34,181 bases of DNA from Methyloceanibacter sp. GTDB lineage: Bacteria; Pseudomonadota; Alphaproteobacteria; Rhizobiales; Methyloligellaceae. This document shows positions 1-10,043 of the stretch, piece by piece; positions within the stretch are counted from its first letter, which is position 1; the number at the start of each line of letters is the position of its first letter. The position numbers were made by a program, and so were the translations under genes. Under the pieces are notes generated by a model. It was not told the origin of the DNA. It made no database searches and saw only the letters and a list, made by a program, of their open reading frames with translations. The stretch covers positions 1-34,181 of the forward strand of contig JACMJU010000140.1 of NCBI GenBank assembly GCA_014380485.1. Direction: 5' to 3'.

Positions 1-2
1 CG

Positions 3-212
3 GCAGAGCCCGAGGCGCCGGCAGCACAGGACGCCGCGCCTTCGGCGGAGTCACCACCCGCTGCGGAAACGCCGGCGGCAAAGCCCGAGACGCCGGCAGC
101 ACAGGAGACCGCACCTTCGGCCGAGACACCTCCCGCTGCGGAAACGCCGGCGGCAGAGTCCGAGGCTCCGGCAGCGCAGGAGGCCGCGCCTTTAACCGAG
201 ACGCCTCCCGCA
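3..212 (+). repeat. Tandem 75-bp (25-codon) repeat, about 2.8 copies
   Basis: Units at 3-77, 78-152 and 153-212 (partial) encode A(E/K)(P/S)E(A/T)PAAQ(D/E)(A/T)AP(S/L)(A/T)E(S/T)PPAAETPA. Confidence 0.85.
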
Positions 213-317
213 CCCGAAGGGGAGTCCGCCCCTTCAGAGCCCTCGATGGGCGAGGGACCGTCGCCATCGCAGCCGCAGCCGGTCTATCCCGAAGGGCCGC
301 CGGAAGGCGTCGAATAG
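3..317 (+). CDS. C-terminal fragment of a Pro/Ala/Glu-rich repeat protein (5' end outside the window)
   Basis: Frame 3 is open from the window edge to TAG at 315-317 and reads AEPEAPAAQDAAPSAESPPAAETPA... ending ...PQPVYPEGPPEGVE*. Not in the ORF track because it has no start in the window. Confidence 0.6.
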   Translation, partial: AEPEAPAAQDAAPSAESPPAAETPAAKPETPAAQETAPSAETPPAAETPAAESEAPAAQEAAPLTETPPAPEGESAPSEPSMGEGPSPSQPQPVYPEGPPEGVE

Positions 318-533
318 GCCGCTCCCGAAGCGAACCGAAATGGTCCGCGCGCGATCGCCTGAGGGCACTTGAGGGACATCGCCTCGCCTTCCCGGCGCGG
401 CGAGATGGCCGATAATTCATTTAGCCAATGGGCTTGCCATGCTAGGTTTTGGCGGCTTTGCGCCTTCAGCCCCTGCCTGCGGGGGCCGGTTTCGGCAAAC
501 CATTTCCATTCAGATGGAGCCCATGTCCCCGCC

Positions 534-2387
534 ATGACTTTGCCTCGCCTCGCCCTTGCGATTCTCTTAGCCTGCCTCCTCCCCTCTCTCGCAGGGGCCG
601 AGGATGCGCCCCGCCACCACCACGCGTTCTCGCTCATCGGCGAGCCGCGATACAAGGCCGATTTCTCCCATTTCGATTTTGTGAATCCCGACGCGCCCAA
701 GGGGGGGCTCGTGCGGCTCGGCGATATCGGCGGTTTCGACAGCCTCAACCCGGTGCTCTACAGGGGCGAGCAGGCCGGAGGACTGGGGCTCGTGTTCGAA
801 ACCCTGATGTCCGACAGCTTGGATGAGCCCTCGACCTCTTACGGACTGATCGCCGAATGGGCGTCCTACCCCGAAGATTACTCCTCGGTCACCTTCAAGC
901 TCCGCGACGCGGCGCGCTGGCACGACGGCAAGAAGATCACGCCCGAGGACGTCATCTATAGTCTCGAGGTGAACAAGGCCGCCAACCCACGCATGGGCCT
1001 CTACTACAAGAATGTGTCGCGCGCCGAAGCCACGGGCGACAACGAGGTAACCTTCTATTTCGACGCCAAGAACAATCGCGAGCTGCCGATGATCATGGGA
1101 CAGCTCACCATTCTGCCCAAGCATTACTGGACGGGGACGGATGCGAGCGGCAATCAGCGCGACCCGATGAAGACGACGCTCGAGCCGCCGCTCGGCTCGG
1201 GCCCCTACCGCATCAAGGACGTCAAGCCCGGCCGCGCGATCAGCTATGAGCGGGTGACGGATTATTGGGCCAAGGATCTGCCCGTGAATGCCGGGCAATG
1301 GAACTATGACGAGATCCGCTTCGAATATTACCGGGACGAGACCGTCGCCTTCGAGAGCTTCAAGGCGGGGAACCTCGACTACTGGCAGGAGACGAGCGCC
1401 AAGAACTGGGCGACGGCTTACGACTTCGCTACGGTGAAAAACGGGTTCATTCGGCGCCAGGAGGTCCCGGTCGAGCGGACGCACGCCATGCAGTGCTTCG
1501 TCCTCAATCTGCGGCGCCCGCAATTCGAGGACCGCCGCGTGCGGCAAGCCTTCAATCTCGCCTTCGACTTCGAGTGGGCCAACAAGAACCTGTTCTATAA
1601 CCAATATGCGCGGGTGGGGAGCTACTTCGAGGGGGGCGAGCTCGCTGCGCCCGACGCCGCACCCGAAGGTCGCGAGCTCGAGATCCTGGACGAGGTCAAG
1701 GACGGCGTGCCCCCCGAAGTGTTCAACGAAATCCACCGCAACCCCGTGAACGACAACCCCGACGCGATGCGCGGCAATCTGCGCAAAGCGGTGACGCTGC
1801 TCGAGGAGGCGGGCTGGGAGATCAAGAACGGCGCGCTCACCAACGTCAAGACCGGTCAGCAAATGAAGGTCGAGTTCCTGCTCGTGTCGCCGCTGTTCGA
1901 GCGCATCGTGCAACCTTACTTGCGTAATCTCGAGCGGCTCGGCATCAAGGGCACGATCCGCATGGTGGATTCAGCGCAATACACGCGGCGGCTCGACGGG
2001 TTCGACTACGACATCGTGGTCGGCAATTTCGCTCAGTCCGACTCGCCCGGCAACGAGCAGCGCGACTTCTGGGGTTCGGAGGCCGCCGACCGGGAAGGCA
2101 GCACCAACCTCATCGGCGTCAAGAGCCCGGCGATCGACAAACTGATCGATCGCATCATCTTCGCCAAGGATCGCGCCGAGCTCGTCGCCGCCACGCGCGC
2201 GCTGGATCGCGTGCTGCTGTGGAACGATTTCGTGGTGCCGCAATGGTATTCGCCGACCGTGCGGATCGCCTATTGGGACCGCTACGGCCAGCCCAAGGTG
2301 CTGCCGCGGCTCACGCCCGGTTTCCTTCAGGTCTGGTGGTTCGACCAGACGCTCGCCGCGCGCCTTCCGGGATCGTCGCAACTCTGA
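534..2387 (+). CDS. yejA: Extracellular solute-binding protein family 5, YejA-like (peptide/muropeptide ABC transporter), paralog 1
   Basis: In ORF 369..2387. The ATG at 534 gives a signal peptide (MTLPRLALAILLACLLPSLAGAED) followed by a typical YejA start (HAFSLIGEPRYKADFSHFDFVNPDAPKGG...). The upstream in-frame start at 369 is less likely. Confidence 0.85.
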   Translation: MTLPRLALAILLACLLPSLAGAEDAPRHHHAFSLIGEPRYKADFSHFDFVNPDAPKGGLVRLGDIGGFDSLNPVLYRGEQAGGLGLVFETLMSDSLDEPSTSYGLIAEWASYPEDYSSVTFKLRDAARWHDGKKITPEDVIYSLEVNKAANPRMGLYYKNVSRAEATGDNEVTFYFDAKNNRELPMIMGQLTILPKHYWTGTDASGNQRDPMKTTLEPPLGSGPYRIKDVKPGRAISYERVTDYWAKDLPVNAGQWNYDEIRFEYYRDETVAFESFKAGNLDYWQETSAKNWATAYDFATVKNGFIRRQEVPVERTHAMQCFVLNLRRPQFEDRRVRQAFNLAFDFEWANKNLFYNQYARVGSYFEGGELAAPDAAPEGRELEILDEVKDGVPPEVFNEIHRNPVNDNPDAMRGNLRKAVTLLEEAGWEIKNGALTNVKTGQQMKVEFLLVSPLFERIVQPYLRNLERLGIKGTIRMVDSAQYTRRLDGFDYDIVVGNFAQSDSPGNEQRDFWGSEAADREGSTNLIGVKSPAIDKLIDRIIFAKDRAELVAATRALDRVLLWNDFVVPQWYSPTVRIAYWDRYGQPKVLPRLTPGFLQVWWFDQTLAARLPGSSQL

Positions 2388-4342
2388 TGACAGGCGCCCG
2401 GGCCTGGCGGTCGATCGCTGGCGGCGCGGCTCTCGCTCTTGCGCTGATCGTGGAGCCCGCTGCCGCCACCGAGGGGCGGCATGGGCTTTCAGCCTTCGGC
2501 GACCTCGCCTACCCCGCCGATTTCACGCATTTGTCCTATGCCAATCCCGAGGCGCCCAAGGGCGGCACATTCTCGCTGATCGGCTGGGGGGGCGTGACGA
2601 CCTTCAACAGTCTCAACAACTACATCCTCAAGGGCGACGCGGCGCAGGGGCTCGAGCTCTTGTTCGATTCGCTGATGGCGCGGGCAGCCGACGAGCCCGA
2701 CGCGGTCTATGGGCTCGTTGCCGAGAGCGCCGAAATCGCCCCCGATGGGAAGTCGGTCACTTTCCATTTGCGGCCTGAGGCAAAGTTCGCCGACGGGACG
2801 TCGCTCACCGCCGAAGACGCGGTGTTCTCCTTCGACACGCTCAAGACCAAAGGCCACCCGATCTTCCATCAGATGCTTCAGGACGTGGTCAAGGCCGAGG
2901 CGCTCGACCCCGCCACGGTGCGCTACAGTTTTTCCGGCGAGCTCGTGCGCGACCTGCCGCTGACCGTCGCCGCCCTTCCGATCTTCTCCAAGACCTATTA
3001 CGCGGACCGGCCATTCGACGAAACCACGCTCGATCAGCCGCTCGGCTCGGGTCCCTACGTCGTCGATCAATTGGCGCAAGGCCGCAGCATCGTCTATCGC
3101 CGCGATCCGAACTATTGGGCCAAGGATTTGCCGGTCAATCGCGGGCGCTGGAACTTCGACAAGATCCGCTACGAGTATTTTCGCGATCGCACCGCGGCGA
3201 TGGAAGCGTTCAAGGCCGGCACTTACGATTTCCGCGAGGAGTTCACCTCGAAGGTCTGGGCCACGGAGTACGACTTCCCGGCGATCCGGGCGGGAAAGGT
3301 CAGGAAAGAAATTCTTGCCGACGAGACGCCGTCGGGAACGCAAGGCTTCTTCCTCAACAGCAGACGGGAGAAGCTGAAGGACCCGCGCGTGCGAAAGGCG
3401 CTCGACCTTGCCTTCGACTTCGAGTGGACCAATCGGAACCTCTTCTACGGACTCTATGACCGTACCACGAGCTTCTTCGAGAACTCGCCGATGGAGGCGG
3501 TGGGCGAGCCGTCCGAGGCGGAGCGGACGTTGCTCACGAGCCTCGGCGCGCCGGTCTCAGATGAAGCGCTGGGCCCCGCTTATCTCCCGGCCAAGAGCGA
3601 CGGCTCGGGGCAAGACCGGAATCTCTTGCTGCAAGCCGGGAAGTTTCTCGATGAGGCGGGCTTAACCGTCAAGAACGGCGTGCGCGTCGATGCCAAGGGC
3701 GAGCCGGTCACTCTCGAGATCCTGACCTTCGAGCCCGTCTTCGAGCGGGTGATGGCGCCCTACGTGAAAAATCTCAAGTTGCTCGGCATCGACGCCCGCA
3801 TTCGCATGGTCGATCCCGCGCAGTATCAGCAGCGCCTCAAGGATTTCGACTTCGACATAACCACCCAGCGCTATGTCATGCGCAACACCCCCGGCGTCGA
3901 GCTCCGGAGCTATTTCAGTTCGGCCGCAGCGGAGATGGACGGCTCGCTCAATCTTGCCGGCACTTCCGATCCCGCAATCGATGCGCTGATCGAGCGGGTC
4001 CTCTCCGCCAAGAGCCGCGAGGAGCTCGAGACGGCCGCGCGGGCGCTCGACCGTGTGCTCAGGGCCGGTCACTATTGGGTACCGCACTGGTACAAGGCCT
4101 CGAACAATGTGGCCTATTGGGACAAGTTCTCGCGGCCCGAGACCAAACCGCGCTTCGATCGTGGCATCCTCGACACGTGGTGGTATGACGAGGCCAAAGC
4201 TGCCAAACTGGCGAATGAAGCAGGCCCCGCCCCGGCCGATTCGACCGGCCGGCGCCCGCTGCTGATCCTCGCCGCCCTGATGGGGCTTGTGCTCGCGGTT
4301 TATTTTGTCGCGCGATTGAGAAGGTCCGCCCGAACCGAATGA
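2387..4342 (+). CDS. yejA: Extracellular solute-binding protein family 5, YejA-like, paralog 2, with predicted C-terminal TM segment
   Basis: ATG at 2387 overlaps the previous stop (TGATG). Signal peptide-like N-terminus, then HGLSAFGDLAYPADFTHLSYANPEAPKGG. The C-terminus is RRPLLILAALMGLVLAVYFVARLRRSARTE. Confidence 0.85.
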   Translation: MTGARAWRSIAGGAALALALIVEPAAATEGRHGLSAFGDLAYPADFTHLSYANPEAPKGGTFSLIGWGGVTTFNSLNNYILKGDAAQGLELLFDSLMARAADEPDAVYGLVAESAEIAPDGKSVTFHLRPEAKFADGTSLTAEDAVFSFDTLKTKGHPIFHQMLQDVVKAEALDPATVRYSFSGELVRDLPLTVAALPIFSKTYYADRPFDETTLDQPLGSGPYVVDQLAQGRSIVYRRDPNYWAKDLPVNRGRWNFDKIRYEYFRDRTAAMEAFKAGTYDFREEFTSKVWATEYDFPAIRAGKVRKEILADETPSGTQGFFLNSRREKLKDPRVRKALDLAFDFEWTNRNLFYGLYDRTTSFFENSPMEAVGEPSEAERTLLTSLGAPVSDEALGPAYLPAKSDGSGQDRNLLLQAGKFLDEAGLTVKNGVRVDAKGEPVTLEILTFEPVFERVMAPYVKNLKLLGIDARIRMVDPAQYQQRLKDFDFDITTQRYVMRNTPGVELRSYFSSAAAEMDGSLNLAGTSDPAIDALIERVLSAKSREELETAARALDRVLRAGHYWVPHWYKASNNVAYWDKFSRPETKPRFDRGILDTWWYDEAKAAKLANEAGPAPADSTGRRPLLILAALMGLVLAVYFVARLRRSARTE

Positions 4343-5451
4343 TCGCCTATATCCTTCGCCGCCTCCTGCTGATCGTCCCGACGATATTCGGGATCATGCT
4401 CGTGACCTTCGTCGTGGTGCAATTCGCGCCGGGCGGTCCGGTGGAGAAGCTGATCGCGCAGCTCAGCGGCACCGATCCCGGCGCCACGTCCATGTTCAGC
4501 GGCGGGGGTGGCGACTTCGCGGGTAAGCCCGGCCAAGGCGGCGTGCCTGGCGACGTGTCGGCGCCGTCGAAATATCGCGGTGCGCAAGGGCTCGACCCGG
4601 AATTCATCAAGAGTCTGGAAAAGCAGTTCGGCTTCGACAAGCCGGCCTACGAGCGCTTCTTGCTGATGATCAAGAACTATCTCCTGTTCGATTTCGGCGA
4701 GAGTTACTTCCGCGACACCAGCGTGCTCGGGCTGATCGCCGAAAAGATGCCCGTCTCGATCTCGCTCGGTCTGTGGATGACGCTGCTATCCTACGCGATC
4801 TCGATCCCGCTCGGCATTCGCAAGGCGGTGCGCGACGGCTCGCGTTTCGATATCTGGACCAGCACCGCCATCGTCATCGGCTACGCCGTTCCCGGTTTTC
4901 TCGTCGCCGTATTCCTGATCGTGCTGTTCGCCGGCGGGTCGTTCATCCAGATTTTTCCGTTGCGCGGGCTGGTATCGGAAAACTGGCAAGAACTGCCTTG
5001 GTATCTGAAGATCGCCGACTATTTCTGGCATCTCGTGCTGCCGATCATCGCGATGGCGTTGTCGGCCTTCGCCACAACCACTTTCCTGACCAAGAACTCG
5101 TTCCTGGAGGAAATCAGAAAACAATATGTGATGACGGCGCGGGCCAAGGGCCTCGCCGAGCGCCAGGTGCTCTACGGTCATGTGTTCCGCAACGCCATGT
5201 TGATCGTCATCGCCGGCTTCCCCGGTGCCTTCATCGGCGCCTTCTTCGCCGGCTCACTTTTGATCGAGACCATCTTCTCGTTGGACGGGCTGGGGTTGCT
5301 CGGCTTCGAATCGGTCGTGAATCGCGACTACCCGGTGGTGTTCGCCACGGTCTACATCTTCTCGCTGCTCGGCCTCCTCATCAACCTCCTCTCCGACCTC
5401 ACCTATACCTGGGTCGATCCGCGCATCGATTTCGAGACGCGCGAGGTGTGA
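4339..5451 (+). CDS. yejB: ABC transporter permease, YejB-like
   Basis: Start overlaps the previous stop (ATGA). MIAYILRRLLLIVPTIFGIMLVTFVVVQFAPGGPVE... with the inner-membrane permease loop FLEEIRKQYVMTARAKGL. Confidence 0.92.
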   Translation: MIAYILRRLLLIVPTIFGIMLVTFVVVQFAPGGPVEKLIAQLSGTDPGATSMFSGGGGDFAGKPGQGGVPGDVSAPSKYRGAQGLDPEFIKSLEKQFGFDKPAYERFLLMIKNYLLFDFGESYFRDTSVLGLIAEKMPVSISLGLWMTLLSYAISIPLGIRKAVRDGSRFDIWTSTAIVIGYAVPGFLVAVFLIVLFAGGSFIQIFPLRGLVSENWQELPWYLKIADYFWHLVLPIIAMALSAFATTTFLTKNSFLEEIRKQYVMTARAKGLAERQVLYGHVFRNAMLIVIAGFPGAFIGAFFAGSLLIETIFSLDGLGLLGFESVVNRDYPVVFATVYIFSLLGLLINLLSDLTYTWVDPRIDFETREV

Positions 5452-5455
5452 GACC

Positions 5456-6619
5456 ATGGACGCCCCGACCGACACGGCAATCGTCGAGGAGGTGACGGCG
5501 CAAGGACTGCCGAAGACGCAGCCTTGGCTATCGGTCCTTCAGCGGCGCCGCTGGGAGGTGTTCAGGGCCAATCGGCGCGGCTTCTGGTCGTTGTGGATCT
5601 TTCTGGTGTTGTTCACGATCAGCCTGTTCGCGGAGTTCATCGCCAACGACAAGCCGATCCTCGTCTCCTACAAAGGCGGCCTGTACATGCCGATCTTCAA
5701 GTCCTACCCCGAGACAAGCTTCGGCGGCATCTTCGAGACCGAGGCCGATTACCGCGACCCCGCCGTCAAGACGATGATCGCCGATGGCGTTGGCTGGGTC
5801 CTGTGGCCTCCGATCCGCTTCTCCTACAACACCCAGAACAAGAACCCGCCGATGGCCTTTCCGGTGAAGCCGACCTGGCTTCTCACCGAGCAAGATTGCA
5901 AGTTGGCGGTCGAGCGCGGCTTCCATCCGTGCAACGCCGAACTCGAATGGAACTGGCTTGGAACCGACGACCAGGGCCGCGACGTGGTCGCGCGCGTCAT
6001 CTACGGTTTTCGCATCTCGGTCCTGTTCGGGCTCGTGCTCACCTTGTTCTCATCCCTGATCGGCGTCGCCGCCGGCGCGGTTCAGGGCTATTTCGGCGGC
6101 TGGACCGACCTCCTGTTCCAGCGCTTCATCGAGATCTGGACGAGCGTGCCGCAGCTCTATCTGCTCATCATCGTCGCCGCGGTGATCGAGCCGAATTTCT
6201 GGATCCTGCTCGGCATCCTGCTCGCCTTCTCCTGGGTGGCGCTGGTCGGGGTGGTGCGTGCGGAGTTCCTGAGGGCCCGCAATTTCGAATATGTCACGGC
6301 GGCGCGGGCACTCGGCCTCTCCAATCTCCGCATCATCTTCAAGCATCTCCTGCCCAATGCCATGGTGGCGACGCTCACCTTCATGCCCTTCATCTTGAAC
6401 GGCTCGATCACGACGCTGACCTCGCTCGACTTTCTCGGATTCGGATTGCCGCCGGGATCGGCTTCGCTCGGCGAGCTGCTGGCGCAAGGCAAGGACAATC
6501 TCCAGGCGCCGTGGCTCGGGCTGACCGCCTTCTTCGTAATCGGCATCATGCTGAGCCTGCTTATCTTCGTCGGCGAGGCGGTGCGGGACGCGCTCGACCC
6601 GCGCAAGACATTGGCGTGA
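5456..6619 (+). CDS. yejE: ABC transporter permease, YejE-like
   Basis: Multi-TM protein with WNWLGTDDQGRDVVARVIYGFRIS and FEYVTAARALGLSNLRIIFKHLLPNA, typical of DppC/YejE permeases. Confidence 0.92.
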   Translation: MDAPTDTAIVEEVTAQGLPKTQPWLSVLQRRRWEVFRANRRGFWSLWIFLVLFTISLFAEFIANDKPILVSYKGGLYMPIFKSYPETSFGGIFETEADYRDPAVKTMIADGVGWVLWPPIRFSYNTQNKNPPMAFPVKPTWLLTEQDCKLAVERGFHPCNAELEWNWLGTDDQGRDVVARVIYGFRISVLFGLVLTLFSSLIGVAAGAVQGYFGGWTDLLFQRFIEIWTSVPQLYLLIIVAAVIEPNFWILLGILLAFSWVALVGVVRAEFLRARNFEYVTAARALGLSNLRIIFKHLLPNAMVATLTFMPFILNGSITTLTSLDFLGFGLPPGSASLGELLAQGKDNLQAPWLGLTAFFVIGIMLSLLIFVGEAVRDALDPRKTLA

Positions 6620-6625
6620 GGTAAG

Positions 6626-7555
6626 ATGCACGGCTCCCATTCGCATCGTCACGGCCCAGCAGGCCACGCGCATGGTGGCGCCGACAAGAACGAGCGGCGC
6701 ATGGGGCTCGCCGCTTTCTTGACCGGCGCCTTCATGTTCGCCGAGGTGGCCGGCGGCATCGCCGCAGGCTCGCTTGCGCTGCTCGCCGACGCCGGCCACA
6801 TGCTCACCGACTTCGCCTCGCTCGCGCTCGCCTGGTTCGGATTTCGGCTCGCGCGGCGCCCCGCCGACTGGAAGCGCACTTACGGCTTCGACCGCTTCCA
6901 GGTGCTGGTCGCCTTCGCCAATGGCTTGGCGCTGCTCGCCATCGCCGCATGGATTTTCTATGAAGCGATCGAGCGCCTGACGACCGCGCAAGAAGTTTCG
7001 GGCGGCATCATGGTGGTGATCGCGGTGCTTGGACTGCTCGTGAATATGGCCGCCTTCGCTCTGTTGCAGGGGGCCGATCGCGAGAATCTCAATGTCCGCG
7101 GCGCTGCCATCCACGTTCTCGGCGACCTGCTCGGTTCGGTGGCGGCGCTTGTTGCCGGGGCCGTAATTCTCTTCACCGGCTGGACACCTATCGATCCCCT
7201 GCTCTCTATCCTTGTCGCCGCCATCATCGTGCGGAGCGGCTGGCGCGTGGTGGTTGACGCCGGGCATATTCTGCTCGAAGGCGCTCCGGAAGAGGTCGAT
7301 ACGCGGGCGATCGGGCCCGACCTCATCGCCAACGTCAAGGGCGTGGAGGAGGTGCATCACGTTCATGTCTGGTCGATCACCCAGAGCCGGCGCATGGTCA
7401 CGCTGCATGCCTTGATCTGCGAGACCGAAGATTCCGATCGCATGGTCCGAAACATCAAGGCGCGGCTCAAGGAGCGCTTCGGCCTCGACCACGCTACCGT
7501 CGAAACCGAGCGGGGGACTTGCGCCGACGCTCCTGCCGCGAAGCGCAAGGCGTGA
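6626..7555 (+). CDS. Cation diffusion facilitator family transporter (CzcD/ZitB-like)
   Basis: His-rich N-terminus (MHGSHSHRHGPAGHAHGG), ALLADAGHMLTDFASLALAWFGFRLARRPAD..YGFDRFQVL and HVWSITQSRRMVTLHALI, all CDF hallmarks. Confidence 0.93.
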   Translation: MHGSHSHRHGPAGHAHGGADKNERRMGLAAFLTGAFMFAEVAGGIAAGSLALLADAGHMLTDFASLALAWFGFRLARRPADWKRTYGFDRFQVLVAFANGLALLAIAAWIFYEAIERLTTAQEVSGGIMVVIAVLGLLVNMAAFALLQGADRENLNVRGAAIHVLGDLLGSVAALVAGAVILFTGWTPIDPLLSILVAAIIVRSGWRVVVDAGHILLEGAPEEVDTRAIGPDLIANVKGVEEVHHVHVWSITQSRRMVTLHALICETEDSDRMVRNIKARLKERFGLDHATVETERGTCADAPAAKRKA

Positions 7556-7567
7556 TAGAGTGCAGCC

Positions 7568-7795
7568 ATGAACAAGATCGTCAAAGAGCACTACCCAGCC
7601 GCCAAGCTTCCGGTCGAGCTTCGGGAGGGGATCGATCCTGCCGGCCATGTCACCGTGACGGTGGTCGAGGAGGAGAAGCCACCCGAGCATGTCATGACGC
7701 TCGAGGAGATTATCGCTTCCCGCCGTCCTCCGTATCTTAGCGCGAAGGAGATAGACGAAATGATCGATGAATTACGCGGGGATCGGGATGCCTAA
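7568..7795 (+). CDS. Antitoxin of a VapBC-type toxin-antitoxin pair
   Basis: 75-aa ORF whose 3' end overlaps a PIN-domain ORF; MNKIVKEHYPAAKLPVELREGIDPAGHVTVTV... is antitoxin-like in size and placement. Confidence 0.7.
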   Translation: MNKIVKEHYPAAKLPVELREGIDPAGHVTVTVVEEEKPPEHVMTLEEIIASRRPPYLSAKEIDEMIDELRGDRDA

Positions 7796-8248
7796 CGATG
7801 GTCCAGTCTATCTGGACTCGAATGTATTCATAGATTTCATAGAAGGTGACGAAACGATTTCAGCTCCCATTGGCCCGCTCGTGCATAAGTTGCGGCAGAA
7901 ACCGGGGCAGGCAGTTACGAGCGAACTCACTTTGGCTGAGGTTCTCGCTCCGTCGAAGGGACGCAAGCGACCTCCTCACATAAGGCGCCTGTACTTGAAC
8001 CTCCTCGTTTGGGGTCGGTTCATTGACCTACACCCTATAAGTCGGGGCGTGCTCTATGAAACGGCCAAGCTCAGAGCCACCAAGGCAACCTCTAGGATGA
8101 AACTGCTCGACGCCATTCACCTTGCCACCGCAGTGCTGGGCGGTTGTCGCATCTTTATTTCCCGCGACCGCGACATTCGAGTCCCGCAAGGGATGCTTCT
8201 GATGGAGCCAAGCACCGGATCGGTGAGGAAGGTCATCGAGGCGCTGAA

Positions 8249-8252
<4 letters not shown>
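7788..8252 (+). CDS. PIN-domain toxin, VapC-like
   Basis: ORF 7767..8252. The ATG at 7788 overlaps the antitoxin stop. PIN acidic residues are in YLDSN, LTLAE, LLDAIHLATA and SRDRD. Confidence 0.83.
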
Positions 8253-9883
<1,631 letters not shown>

Positions 9884-10043
9884 CGAACCACTGGACTTGA
9901 GAACCACTGGAACCCTCGAACGGTCCGGACGTTGTAAGAGCGTCACCCCCGGACACGGAACAGTGGACCACGAGCGGTGCGCTGACCGGGACTTCTCTCG
10001 CGATTGTCGTCCCGCTCGATCTGTTCCGCAATCTTAGCTTGCA

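Noticed and set aside
3-212. Tandem repeat considered as a CRISPR-like array
   Set aside because: Repeats are contiguous, in frame and without unique spacers, so this is a coding tandem repeat.
6050-7690. 546-aa minus-strand ORF
   Set aside because: Spans antisense to yejE, the CDF gene and the antitoxin; shadow ORF caused by GC-biased codons.
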